A DNA stretch of 44,053 bases from a virus. Location: the IMG/VR virus record IMGVR_UViG_3300005841_000047, positions 1 to 44,053 of that record; one strand, given 5' to 3'. The stretch's first letter is position 1. Each line of letters starts with the position of its first letter. The notes beneath the pieces are model-generated. The model was not told the DNA's origin and searched no databases. It saw only the letters and a program-made list of their open reading frames with translations. Of the stretch, positions 1 to 7,963 are shown piece by piece. A program made the position numbers and the translations under genes.

Positions 1-295
1 GGTTCCGCGTTCCCGAGTTTTTGGTTTACGCCGTGGTGCGTATTCAATTATCGAATGCGAACCGAAATTAGAGCCATGACCCTCGGAATCGTCTTCAGTC
101 GGCCGGCGTATTGTAGCGGCGCGAAATGATTGCAAAGGGTGCACGAAATAACTGCAAAGGGTCGCGGTGTCGCTTTGGCACACCCGCAAATGTGTAGCGG
201 CTGCCGGTCCGTTGGAAAGGGTAATCTGATCCCCAATGCAGCCATGCTGCCGGGAGGCTGCCCGTGAGGCGCTATAGGGCTGCTTGGCTTCAGGA
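1..295. other. Gene-free right-end region of the phage genome (window left edge)
   Basis: No convincing gene is present between the window start and the stop codon of the tail tip gene. The stretch holds two close copies of the end motif at 121-161 and a weaker resemblance at about 62-76 (CCGAAATTAGAGCC). It should contain the phage terminus and perhaps a few bases of host DNA. No clear terminator for the late operon was recognised. Confidence 0.6.
121..161 (+). repeat. Transposase end-binding-like sites, window-left end
   Basis: Two direct copies, GCGAAATGATTGCAAAGGG at 121-139 and GCACGAAATAACTGCAAAG at 141-159, share the core GAAAT(A/G)A-TGCAAAGGG with about 20-bp phasing. Inverted versions occur at the other end of the element, at 43794-43814 and 43826-43846. 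Paired, phased and inverted at opposite ends is what Mu-family transposase sites look like. The role is inferred from position and symmetry. Confidence 0.7.
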
Positions 296-3200
296 TCATG
301 GCAGATACTTTCCTCCTCCTCCGCCTTCTGACTCGTAGCTGTAGTGCTCGGCGATGATCGAGCTGTCGGTCATTCCAACCTTCGTCGCCCTGGCATAGAG
401 GGTCCGGTTCCGTGCCACGCTGATCGGCCCAGAATAGGTCAGCCATCCTCCGCCAACGGCCGCATACAACGCCATGATTTGATACTCGATCGTCGCGCCT
501 GCGGTACTGCAGGTAAGGGCCACCGATTTCGGGTAGGCAGTGTAAGTGCCGCCATGGGGCATGGCGATAGGCGTCGCGACCGTGCCGGCGCTGGTCAGAA
601 TCAACAGTGTCACTTCATCCCCGCCGCCGACCGGCGTGAGGGGCACTTCGATAACGCGATTGGCCAGGTCGCGGATGACGAGCAGGATTCTCCATTCGCC
701 GTCAGTCGGCAGGCTAAACTTGCCTGTCGATCCCACCTTGGTTCCCGACGGTGGGAAAGCATCATGCCAAATGGGGGGCAATTCCACAGAGCCCAGGCGG
801 GCGACCAGGCGCGCATCCACAAGATCGGCGTTTGCGTCCCGCAGTTCGAATGTGAATTCGAACTCGTCAGTCGGCAGGTAGCTTGTGGTGAAGTCGGTGA
901 GGTCAGCGCCGTTGACCAGCAGGATCTGCCATGTTGCGGATGGAGCGTAGGGATCGCTGAAGGTGAACTCGGTGTCGGGACAGATGTCCGGGTCAGATAG
1001 ATCCGCCTCGCCGGCGGCGTTGAAACTCTGCAATCGGAGGGTGGCTATGGCTCCAGTCTGCGCGTAGGAGGCAAATTTGTCGGCTGTGTAAGGCACAAGG
1101 TCGCCGCGGAACAGGATGAACATCCGATCGTCGGTGCTGAAGGCTCGTTTGCCGATGCCGAATCGACCGCGCCGAACCTGGAGCTTGTACACGTCTGCAT
1201 CGAGGCGAATGGCCTTCAGGGCCATGATCTCGAATTGGGTCGCATCAGCCGCGTCGAACACACAGACCAATAGGTTGGCGTCGTTGACGGCGTCGGCGGT
1301 CTGGGTCTGGCTGATCTTGTCCAGGTCGGGCTGCCGGATGCGCGGATCCAGATCCATCTGGAGGGTCTCCGAATCGTCGTCGTCCAACGGGATCACTGTG
1401 CCGTCGGTGTCGGCTGTGGGGCTCTCGTCCGCCCCGACACTCGGATAGGTGAACGTCGTGGCGTCCACCACAGTGACCACAACGTCCGCGGCGTCGTAAT
1501 CAGCGCCGCCAAGGCCGGTGATCTGGACGTGTTGCCCGCTGCTAAGGCCGTGCGCGGCGCCAGTGACGATGGTGGCCGCATCGTCAGCCCGTTCGCGCGA
1601 GGCGGTTGCGCTCGGCGCAGGCAGGTCGTAGTCCTGGTGCAGCGTGCCATACACCGCCCATTGCCGTTGCTCGCCGAGTTGGAAGAACAGATCGGCATCA
1701 TCACGCCTGAGCCATGGGCGCAAGCCGATCGTCACGGCCGAAGATCGCGCGGCCAGGATCACAATCTGGAAATCCGTCCCGCCAACTAGAGCAGGAGGCG
1801 GCTGCACGATCTGGAACATTTCGATTTCCTCGGGCAACGGAAACGCAGAGCCGCCTGGTTCAGCGCGCGTGGGTTGGTAAGGAATCTGGGCAATCGCGCG
1901 CTCGCTCTGGAAACGCATCGTCACACGGCCGGCTGGAGGTTTGGCAAGGGTCTTCTGCGTGCAACGACAGACGACTGACATCGCCACTGCGTCATGAGTC
2001 AGTAAGAATAGATCACCAGGCTTGATGCTGGCGGCTTTCTCGGCCCGAACGGCGAGGGTGCCGGCGATGCCAGGCTCGGCGGCGACCTTGCCCCATTCCG
2101 CCGCATGCGTGCTGGCCTGTTGCGGCCGCGTGATGAATGGGCGCTCGATGTTCAACGGGCGCGGATCGCCTGTCACAGCCATGTTCCACGAACTGACATA
2201 GGGCGCGGAGTCGGACTTGAACGCGCGATCGCGGTTGTTGAACCGCAAATAGGTCTGGTTCGCTGTATCCGGCCAGCCGTTGGCGTCCCAGGCGATCTCT
2301 TCGACCAGGTCATGGTAGTCAATCGTTGTGGCGGCCGTGAATGCCGGCGGAGCTGCGTCATGGAGGAAATGACCGGCTTCGACGGCGCCGGCGATGTTGA
2401 ACCTGGCCCAGCCGTCGTAGTAAGCGAGGAGATTGGCCAGGAGCGATCGGGCAGTCTGTGCGCGGTCCAACACAGGTGAGATGTAAGTGCGCGCGGAATC
2501 GTCGCCCAGCTCATCCGCCAGCGCTTGCCAGGTTATGGCGTCGCAGAACGAATCTGCCTGCGCCAGGCCGAAGACCGGATCGGACAGCAGATCGGCTTCG
2601 ACGCATTTGGGGTTGGCCTGGCCGTCGGCATCGAGCGCGGCCGCATCGCCGTCGATCACGGTTTGATTTGGCTCGCGGCGGACGACCACCTCGACATTGG
2701 GAGCAGTGGTGCGCTCGCGGCCGAACAGAAAATCCTTGAGGACCAGTACGGCCTGGTGGCGATAGGGCGGATGTCCGTTTGCGAGCAGCACCGTCTCACC
2801 GGTTTCGACCACGATCGGAGTGATGAGGCCATTGGTGTCGGCTGACGTGCCCTGGTTCGGGCCGCTATTATTATAGGCCAGGGTCGTGCTGTCGATCACC
2901 TCCACAATCACGTCAGGAACGTTGTAACCCACCCCTGCCCCGGTAAAGCCGCTGATCTTCACATGCTGGCCGGTGGTCAGACCGTGTGGCGTTCCTGTGA
3001 CTAGGCGCGCGACAGAAGAGTGCCGCGCGCGGGAAGCGGTCGCGATCGGAGCCGGGATTGAGTCCGGGCCTTGCAACACCTGGTCGGCAGTGCCCCAATA
3101 CAGATATGCCTGGCCCCAATTCTCGATGCTGAATGGGTATGGGTTGGGCTGGTCCGCGCGGGCGACGCTATAGCTTGTCCATTTGGTTGGATCAGGCGGG

Positions 3201-3436
3201 GCGTTGCCGGAGTCCGAAGTATGGGCCGAGGTGCAGCGCCAGACGCGGAAGGCGTAATGGACCAGGTCGCCGACGGCGTAATCGTGGTCTGCGATCCAGA
3301 TGGGTGCGGCCGGCCAGGCGAGTTTGCCGTCGATGATGACAGCGACCAGCTCGTCCACAGGGCCGGCGCAGACAACGCCGGCGATCGAGCCGAAGTAGTC
3401 GTGAGCTTTGCCGCTGTCGCCTTTGCCTTTGCCCAT
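296..3436 (-). CDS. Phage tail tip / host attachment protein (lambda J-like) with carbohydrate-binding modules
   Basis: This 1046-residue protein is the last gene of the tail operon, where siphoviruses encode the central tail tip protein. The N-terminus resembles J-type tip proteins. A CBM5/12-like segment with conserved aromatic residues lies at about 45-92. Two copies of a module of about 80 residues, each with HGL(T/S)(T/S)GQHV, lie at about 130-208 and 603-685 and resemble FCCH-type tail domains. The C-terminal 80 residues (about 958-1037) resemble the chitobiase/hexosaminidase C-terminal fold. The 22-bp space from the preceding gene is made of GATTTRC heptamers. It probably recognises host surface glycans; the receptor cannot be inferred. 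Confidence 0.8.
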   Translation of the reverse strand: MGKGKGDSGKAHDYFGSIAGVVCAGPVDELVAVIIDGKLAWPAAPIWIADHDYAVGDLVHYAFRVWRCTSAHTSDSGNAPPDPTKWTSYSVARADQPNPYPFSIENWGQAYLYWGTADQVLQGPDSIPAPIATASRARHSSVARLVTGTPHGLTTGQHVKISGFTGAGVGYNVPDVIVEVIDSTTLAYNNSGPNQGTSADTNGLITPIVVETGETVLLANGHPPYRHQAVLVLKDFLFGRERTTAPNVEVVVRREPNQTVIDGDAAALDADGQANPKCVEADLLSDPVFGLAQADSFCDAITWQALADELGDDSARTYISPVLDRAQTARSLLANLLAYYDGWARFNIAGAVEAGHFLHDAAPPAFTAATTIDYHDLVEEIAWDANGWPDTANQTYLRFNNRDRAFKSDSAPYVSSWNMAVTGDPRPLNIERPFITRPQQASTHAAEWGKVAAEPGIAGTLAVRAEKAASIKPGDLFLLTHDAVAMSVVCRCTQKTLAKPPAGRVTMRFQSERAIAQIPYQPTRAEPGGSAFPLPEEIEMFQIVQPPPALVGGTDFQIVILAARSSAVTIGLRPWLRRDDADLFFQLGEQRQWAVYGTLHQDYDLPAPSATASRERADDAATIVTGAAHGLSSGQHVQITGLGGADYDAADVVVTVVDATTFTYPSVGADESPTADTDGTVIPLDDDDSETLQMDLDPRIRQPDLDKISQTQTADAVNDANLLVCVFDAADATQFEIMALKAIRLDADVYKLQVRRGRFGIGKRAFSTDDRMFILFRGDLVPYTADKFASYAQTGAIATLRLQSFNAAGEADLSDPDICPDTEFTFSDPYAPSATWQILLVNGADLTDFTTSYLPTDEFEFTFELRDANADLVDARLVARLGSVELPPIWHDAFPPSGTKVGSTGKFSLPTDGEWRILLVIRDLANRVIEVPLTPVGGGDEVTLLILTSAGTVATPIAMPHGGTYTAYPKSVALTCSTAGATIEYQIMALYAAVGGGWLTYSGPISVARNRTLYARATKVGMTDSSIIAEHYSYESEGGGGGKYLP

Positions 3437-3440
3437 AGTG

Positions 3441-3468
3441 GATTTGCGATTTGCGATTTACGATTTAC
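3441..3468. repeat. Heptamer array GATTTRC x4
   Basis: Four contiguous 7-bp units (GATTTGC, GATTTGC, GATTTAC, GATTTAC) fill the gap between the stop of the zinc/HTH gene and the start of the tail tip gene. They also encode the last residues of the former. Confidence 0.85.
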
Positions 3469-3886
3469 GCGCCGGGTACCAGCTCGAGCAGCCGCCGCGC
3501 GTGCGATGGGCAATGAGCACTCCATGCGCTTCTAGCTTGGTGAGCCAGTAGCGCACCTGGCGTTGAGGCTTCTGGAGCTTGCGGGCGATAGTGGTTGTGA
3601 GCGCACCGACGAATTGTTCAGGCTTGCCCTTCCACCAGTCCCCAGAACACACGTTTGCCATGTACGCCGTGTTGGTCTCCACGATTCCGCGCACGCAGTC
3701 CAACAGCCCAGGGATTGGCTCGCGAACGTAGAACTCCTCACTGCCGCATTTCGGGCAGACGCCTTTTGCCGCGCCTGGTCCCAGCTCGCGATGCGGTACT
3801 TGGAGCAGTTGCTCCTGACGGCCTTCCCAGCCACACTTGCGGGTGTGACAGCAGATCCACATTTCCGCTTCGCCTACAGCATTCAT
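3458..3886 (-). CDS. Small zinc-ribbon and winged-helix-like protein
   Basis: The 142-residue product has an N-terminal Cys pair region (WICCHTRKCGW) followed by CPKC about 30 residues later, so one zinc-ribbon is plausible. The C-terminal half (KPQRQVRYWLTKLEAHGVL) looks like a winged helix. The start is chosen at 3886 because ATGA overlaps the stop of the upstream gene and a GGGGAAG ribosome site precedes it; an upstream in-frame extension is shadow sequence. It lies between tail assembly genes and the tip protein, an unexpected place for a DNA-binding-like protein. It may be a late regulator or a tail assembly factor; the function is unknown. Confidence 0.65.
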   Translation of the reverse strand: MNAVGEAEMWICCHTRKCGWEGRQEQLLQVPHRELGPGAAKGVCPKCGSEEFYVREPIPGLLDCVRGIVETNTAYMANVCSGDWWKGKPEQFVGALTTTIARKLQKPQRQVRYWLTKLEAHGVLIAHRTRGGCSSWYPARKS

Positions 3887-4083
3887 TTCTTCCCCGGCCT
3901 TTCGTCGGGCGCTTCGCGCGTGAATTGATTGTAGGCCGGACTGATCCAGCGCAGGGCGACCTTGAACTCGCCGCAGCCCCAGGGGACCACCGTGCCGGCT
4001 TCGTTGGTGGAGAGGTCGGCTTCGCCGATGTTGGCTGGATCGGGATCGTCCGCCGGCAGATTGGGTTTGGCGGATTTGCTCAC
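3883..4083 (-). CDS. Small hypothetical tail-module protein
   Basis: This 66-residue acidic protein starts at a GTG whose GTGA overlaps the stop of the preceding gene, and it ends in an ATGA overlap with the next. This tight coupling is the main evidence that it is real. It has no transmembrane segment or recognised motif. Tail operons of Mu-like siphophages often carry such small genes before the tip protein, but no role can be assigned. Confidence 0.6.
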   Translation of the reverse strand: MSKSAKPNLPADDPDPANIGEADLSTNEAGTVVPWGCGEFKVALRWISPAYNQFTREAPDERPGKK

Positions 4084-4301
4084 GCTTTGTCGGTGGCTGG
4101 TTGCAGGTTGTGGGTTGGGGGTTGTTTGGCAGCGATTGTTGCAGCCCGAATCGTGGCGAGTAGATCCCGGAATTTGGGTAGGTCCATATCACCCATTGCA
4201 TCAAGCCGACGCGCAAGTGTTGCCCAGGCGACGGCAGCTTGCTGTGGCGTGAGAAGTGACGCCCGCCTGCCCATGAAGTAGCACTTGTCGCGGCGCGTCA
4301 T
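4080..4301 (-). CDS. Small hypothetical helical protein
   Basis: The 73-residue product starts MTRRDKCYFMG and has a helical centre (QQAAVAWATLARRLDAMG). Its C-terminal 15 residues (PPTHNLQPATDKA) are encoded by a heptamer array of xxGGTTG units at 4097-4124, so the tail of the protein is repeat-derived. The start follows the upstream stop by a few bases and the stop is coupled by GTGA to the next gene. Function unknown. Confidence 0.55.
   Translation of the reverse strand: MTRRDKCYFMGRRASLLTPQQAAVAWATLARRLDAMGDMDLPKFRDLLATIRAATIAAKQPPTHNLQPATDKA
4097..4124. repeat. Heptamer array (xxGGTTG) x4 inside a coding end
   Basis: Units CTGGTTG, CAGGTTG, TGGGTTG, GGGGTTG are contiguous and encode the C-terminus of the minus-strand gene ending at 4080. 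Confidence 0.8.
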
Positions 4302-4306
4302 GATGA

Positions 4307-4810
4307 TCAGATAAACTCCCCGTCCAGCGGCCGCCAGACGGCCGCAAGGCGGCTGGACCAGGTTGCATCGGACAAGCTGCTGATGATCGTGCCCATGCCG
4401 TCCAGGGCGTGGATAAACATGCCTCCAGTAAGGGCGCACCCCATGTGATGGATCGTGCGGTAGATCTGGAAGCCGAGCAGATCGCCGGGGACCGGGCCAC
4501 TGATCTCCAGGCGCTCAAATTCCGGGCGAGTGTCCAGGAACTCCAGCATTAGACTTCTGCGGCTGAACCGGGCGTGGGCCATGGGCACCTCCGGTACCGG
4601 TACGTCGCAGAAGCCGGCGCCGCGGTAGATCTCGGACACAAGCTTCTGGCAACTCACACCACCGCGCGGGCCTGGCATGTTGGAATTTGGGAAGAACGGC
4701 GTGCCGAGCCAGCGTTTTGCCTCGCGTTCGAGGGCTGTAATGCGATCGGAGGTGTTGAACCATGTTGAAGGCCTATCACCTATTGCCTCTTGCCCATCGC
4801 CTGTGTTCAT
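4307..4810 (-). CDS. NlpC/P60-family tail assembly peptidase
   Basis: The 167-residue product carries the NlpC/P60 signature. There is a catalytic Cys54 in GGVSCQKLV after a LGTPF motif, a His122 in IHHMG and a second His134 in FIHA, consistent with the Cys-His-polar triad. Such proteins (lambda K-like) act in tail assembly or as tail-borne murein hydrolases. The start at 4810 overlaps the upstream stop (ATGA) and has a GGGAGGG ribosome site. The first 15 or so residues (MNTGDGQEAIGDRPS) are encoded by a heptamer array, so the N-terminus is a repeat-derived extension ahead of the domain. It is the only recognisable murein-directed enzyme in the window. Confidence 0.85.
   Translation of the reverse strand: MNTGDGQEAIGDRPSTWFNTSDRITALEREAKRWLGTPFFPNSNMPGPRGGVSCQKLVSEIYRGAGFCDVPVPEVPMAHARFSRRSLMLEFLDTRPEFERLEISGPVPGDLLGFQIYRTIHHMGCALTGGMFIHALDGMGTIISSLSDATWSSRLAAVWRPLDGEFI
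4772..4806. repeat. Heptamer array CCTATYR-type x5 at a start codon
   Basis: Units CCTATCA, CCTATTG, CCTCTTG, CCCATCG, CCTGTG run right up to the start codon of the NlpC/P60 gene and are translated in frame as its N-terminus. Confidence 0.85.
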
Positions 4811-6894
4811 TTTTTCCCTCCCGCCACGGGTTGGCTGAGCTTGACCAGGCTCGGGTTGGCGGCGGGCAGGAAGGGATGACCGCCGAAGTTCAGATAATTG
4901 TCAAACTTGGCCTGGCACGTCTCGGCGCGCAGATCGCAGCCGGGCCAAAGCGCGACGTCGTCCTCGGCCTCGGGCAATGGATCGAACGGCCGGTTGAGCC
5001 ACACCGTCAAAGCGCCGACGACTACGTCCGTGCTGTTGAGAATGGCGCGGCGCTGTAGCGCGGCGCCGGTACCGAACTCAATCCAGCCACCGGAAAACCA
5101 ATGCTCGGCAAAGTCCACGGACGGCCCGGCCAGGGAATGCAACGCCAGGGCAAACGGGTAAGCCGCTGAAGGCGCCGAGAGAACCTGAGCAGTGAACTGC
5201 CAATCGTCCTTGTCCAGGCCGCAGCCGGGGGAAAACAACGCATGATTGCATGGGACCTGGAGATAGAAGCGCGGTATCTTGCGATCGAACACTGTGCTGG
5301 CAGTGACGGCTTTGGCCGCGATCTTCGCGCCCTGGAGTTTCACTGATGCAATCTCGCCGGTGAAGAGAACCTCTGCGTCAGTGACGACAGGAGGGACGCC
5401 CGTGCTACCCTGGCGGATTGTCAGCTTCAATGGCGCTTCCATCTTCAGCGTGGCGAATAGGAGCAAGGGTGAACAGACAGCCGCGCTGTCACCAGCGCTG
5501 CTACGGAGGAAGGCTGTCACCTGCACTGCGTCTTGTTCGAGCGCGATGCCTTGCTGGATGTCGCCGTGCTCGATCCTGGCGGCCGCGTAGATGTCATCGC
5601 CCAGTGTCACGTCCGTCTCGTAGCTGGTGTAGCGATCGGTGATCGTCTCGCCGCCCAGGTCGTGGGTGAATTCGTAGAGGTAACAACGCTGAGTGAGTTG
5701 GCCGAGTGTTTCCCCGATCGTTTCGCCGGTCGCTGGCGCGTATTCAGCCGGCAGCTCGATCAATTGCAGTGTCGCGGCGGCCGCGTGTGGATTTTGCCAG
5801 TCGATCTGGAGCGTGGGTTTGTCCAGGCGAACCAGGAGCAGCGGGGTGACGATGGTGTCTGCGCGTGAGTAGTCTGCCCCGATCGCGGCCAGGAGTGTGA
5901 CGGTTGTGTCGTCTAACGCCGACACGATGGCAGGCAGGATGCCTGCCCCACTATCGAGGAGCGCGATGTAATCGCCGACTTTCAGACTGTTGATGTCGGC
6001 GACCTGGAGGATGGTGTCGGCGGCGGCCACGTCGGCGGTGAGCTGCGCGGCGCTCATCCAGCCAGGTGTCCAGAACGATGCGCTGGCGTACTCGAGAAAG
6101 AAGCGCAAGAACTGGAATGCGGCCGATTGCCCGTCCAGGAAGTACGGCAGTTTGAATGCCCGGTGTGCTGCCTGCGGATAAAAGGTCTGCGCTTGCTGAC
6201 GTCCGAAGCCGATGCTTTCACGGAGCAAATTGAGCGCAACCGAATCTTCGATCCCGACGAAGTTGGCGCGGTACGGCAACAGCCTGGGCGCAGTCGAGTA
6301 GCCGGCCGGCGGCAGTGGGCCGGCGGTAAAGTCGGCTGCCGGCGGCACGAGGGCGTAACCCGCAGGGCCATCCTCGATGAACTGAACGTCGAATCTGAGT
6401 GTGTCAGTCGAGGTCCAGGTATGCTCGCGTTTGGCGAGCCGGCCCCAGAGCAACGGCGCGACCAGGACCTCGCCGGGTTCCGCATCGGGCCAGACGGGCG
6501 GTGTACTCGAGTAAATCTCCCACTGCGACCAATCTTCTTTCCAGACCAAGTAAAGCGCGGAGGTGGGAATGGGATCGATCCAGCGGACCGCTGCCGGCCA
6601 GAACGGGCAGAGAACCGGGGCCTCGCCGTCCAGGCTTTCAGGATCAGCGAGATTGCGTAGCGCACCAATGAGCTGTCGAGCATCAGCGCCGGATCGGGTG
6701 GCCTGGTACTCGAGCTGGCAGCGGAGCGTGGCCGAATGTGGCCGGCGCGTCTCGCGATTGCTCAGGCCCACGGCGCCGCCCTGGAGGATTGTGAAGGTGC
6801 TTTTGAGCGGCTGAAGCCAGTCGGGCGGATCGGCAAGCAGGACGACGGAGAGTTCGCCGATCGAGCCGCCGAAGTCGAAGGTCGTAGGGATCAT
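4807..6894 (-). CDS. Phage minor tail protein with BR0599/DUF2163-like C-terminus
   Basis: The 695-residue protein lies just before the NlpC/P60 gene, the usual position of distal tail proteins. The C-terminal part has the pattern of the phage BR0599 (DUF2163) family: a conserved Cys cluster (CNHALFSPGCGLDK), later WPGCDLRAETCQAKF, and the closing NFGGHPFLPA. The N-terminal half is a separate structural domain with several Trp-rich segments. The start at 6894 is an ATGA overlap with the upstream gene. It probably forms part of the distal tail or baseplate hub; the family assignment is by pattern, not search. Confidence 0.75.
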   Translation of the reverse strand: MIPTTFDFGGSIGELSVVLLADPPDWLQPLKSTFTILQGGAVGLSNRETRRPHSATLRCQLEYQATRSGADARQLIGALRNLADPESLDGEAPVLCPFWPAAVRWIDPIPTSALYLVWKEDWSQWEIYSSTPPVWPDAEPGEVLVAPLLWGRLAKREHTWTSTDTLRFDVQFIEDGPAGYALVPPAADFTAGPLPPAGYSTAPRLLPYRANFVGIEDSVALNLLRESIGFGRQQAQTFYPQAAHRAFKLPYFLDGQSAAFQFLRFFLEYASASFWTPGWMSAAQLTADVAAADTILQVADINSLKVGDYIALLDSGAGILPAIVSALDDTTVTLLAAIGADYSRADTIVTPLLLVRLDKPTLQIDWQNPHAAAATLQLIELPAEYAPATGETIGETLGQLTQRCYLYEFTHDLGGETITDRYTSYETDVTLGDDIYAAARIEHGDIQQGIALEQDAVQVTAFLRSSAGDSAAVCSPLLLFATLKMEAPLKLTIRQGSTGVPPVVTDAEVLFTGEIASVKLQGAKIAAKAVTASTVFDRKIPRFYLQVPCNHALFSPGCGLDKDDWQFTAQVLSAPSAAYPFALALHSLAGPSVDFAEHWFSGGWIEFGTGAALQRRAILNSTDVVVGALTVWLNRPFDPLPEAEDDVALWPGCDLRAETCQAKFDNYLNFGGHPFLPAANPSLVKLSQPVAGGKK

Positions 6895-7157
6895 TGTGTA
6901 ACCGCAAATGCACGCGGATGCCGACTTTCGTCAATCGGTGCTGGAAAGAGCGGTGTTATAGACCAAGCTCCCCCGACGCTGGACTCTAACGGTCCAACCG
7001 CTGCGTTGACCGCACCGCAGCTTGCCAGTGAAACGATCAACAGCGTCTTCGTGACCGCCTTCCAGTCGTCCCACGGCTGATGCCTACGAAACCCGAGCCG
7101 AACCAAGAGCCAGTGCCACGGCCTGAACCTCCGACGAAAGCCAATGTGAATTTTCAT
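6891..7157 (-). CDS. Small membrane-associated or lipoprotein-like protein
   Basis: The 88-residue protein has a basic aromatic N-terminus (about 35 residues), one hydrophobic segment (TLLIVSLASCGAVNAAVG) and a short tail. The segment contains LASC, which fits a lipobox, although the n-region is longer than usual. The start is the ATG that overlaps the upstream stop as ATGA. It follows a secreted LamG-like protein, so two consecutive genes in the tail operon encode exported-looking products. Function unknown; it could be an envelope-acting moron protein. Confidence 0.55.
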   Translation of the reverse strand: MKIHIGFRRRFRPWHWLLVRLGFRRHQPWDDWKAVTKTLLIVSLASCGAVNAAVGPLESSVGGAWSITPLFPAPIDESRHPRAFAVTQ

Positions 7158-7963
7158 AATCCCCAACGTGAAAAGTAAGTCTGCAAAATGGCTCGTTCAT
7201 CCGCTGAAAGCGCCTTGTCATAAATGAGGATTTCAAAAATATACCCGCTGAACCGGACGTTGGCTGTGCCGCTTCCGTTTATGTTTCCAGCCGCCCCAAG
7301 GTAGCCGATGTTCAGGTAACTCGGAACTACATGCGATGATAGGCTGCCTTGATCCACATTGTTGCGGAACATGAATGGGTTGCCTGAATTTTCCAAGGCG
7401 CACACCGAAAGCACGGTTCCCTTGTCACTTGCTAGTCCCGTCAGAACTGAGTTGTGCGTGCCAGCCGATGCCAGTGTTGTCAGAAGCATTGATGTATCTT
7501 GGTCTGCAAATCCGTCTGATGGGCCTCCGACAATCGATCCTCCCTGAAACTCTCCCGATGTCGTGGACGCCTTGATCACCGCTACCACCGTCCATACGTT
7601 TGTGTGAGTGAATGCGGAGTTTAGCAGAAGTGAGTTTTGTGTCGCGAACGACGTCAGGTTGGTGAACAAAACCCCCGGCAATCCATTCGCTACTCCCGTC
7701 TTGAAGGTCGGCCTCTGATTCGCTGTCGAGTTGGTGGCGATCAAACCGCCAATTAGGTCAACCCATTCTGTTCCGGTATTGCCTACTTTCGTTCCATCGG
7801 TGAGGCTGAGGCTGTCGGCTTTCCACCAATGCGTTAGTTGTGAAACACTGGTCGGTGAGATACTATTACTGAAAGCTTTCCTCCGACATGGAGCGGTTGC
7901 CATTTGTGCTTCGACAAACAGCATGGACCCGAGCAATGCGGCGAGTGCGAGTTGCTTTACCAT
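7154..7963 (-). CDS. Secreted LamG/concanavalin-like protein
   Basis: The 269-residue protein starts MVKQLALAALLGSMLFVEA, a plausible Sec signal peptide, and continues with a jelly-roll (LamG/ConA-like) sequence. The closing motif FSGYIFEILIYDKALS followed by ERAILQTYFSRWG is typical of Verrucomicrobia and Planctomycetes LamG-type domains. The start overlaps the previous stop by 7 bp (ATGGTAA). Its place directly after the tail fibre suggests a tail-associated adhesin or decoration, yet virion proteins rarely carry signal peptides. It may have been acquired from the host. Codon use looks somewhat less GC-biased than the neighbours. Confidence 0.7.
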   Translation of the reverse strand: MVKQLALAALLGSMLFVEAQMATAPCRRKAFSNSISPTSVSQLTHWWKADSLSLTDGTKVGNTGTEWVDLIGGLIATNSTANQRPTFKTGVANGLPGVLFTNLTSFATQNSLLLNSAFTHTNVWTVVAVIKASTTSGEFQGGSIVGGPSDGFADQDTSMLLTTLASAGTHNSVLTGLASDKGTVLSVCALENSGNPFMFRNNVDQGSLSSHVVPSYLNIGYLGAAGNINGSGTANVRFSGYIFEILIYDKALSADERAILQTYFSRWGL

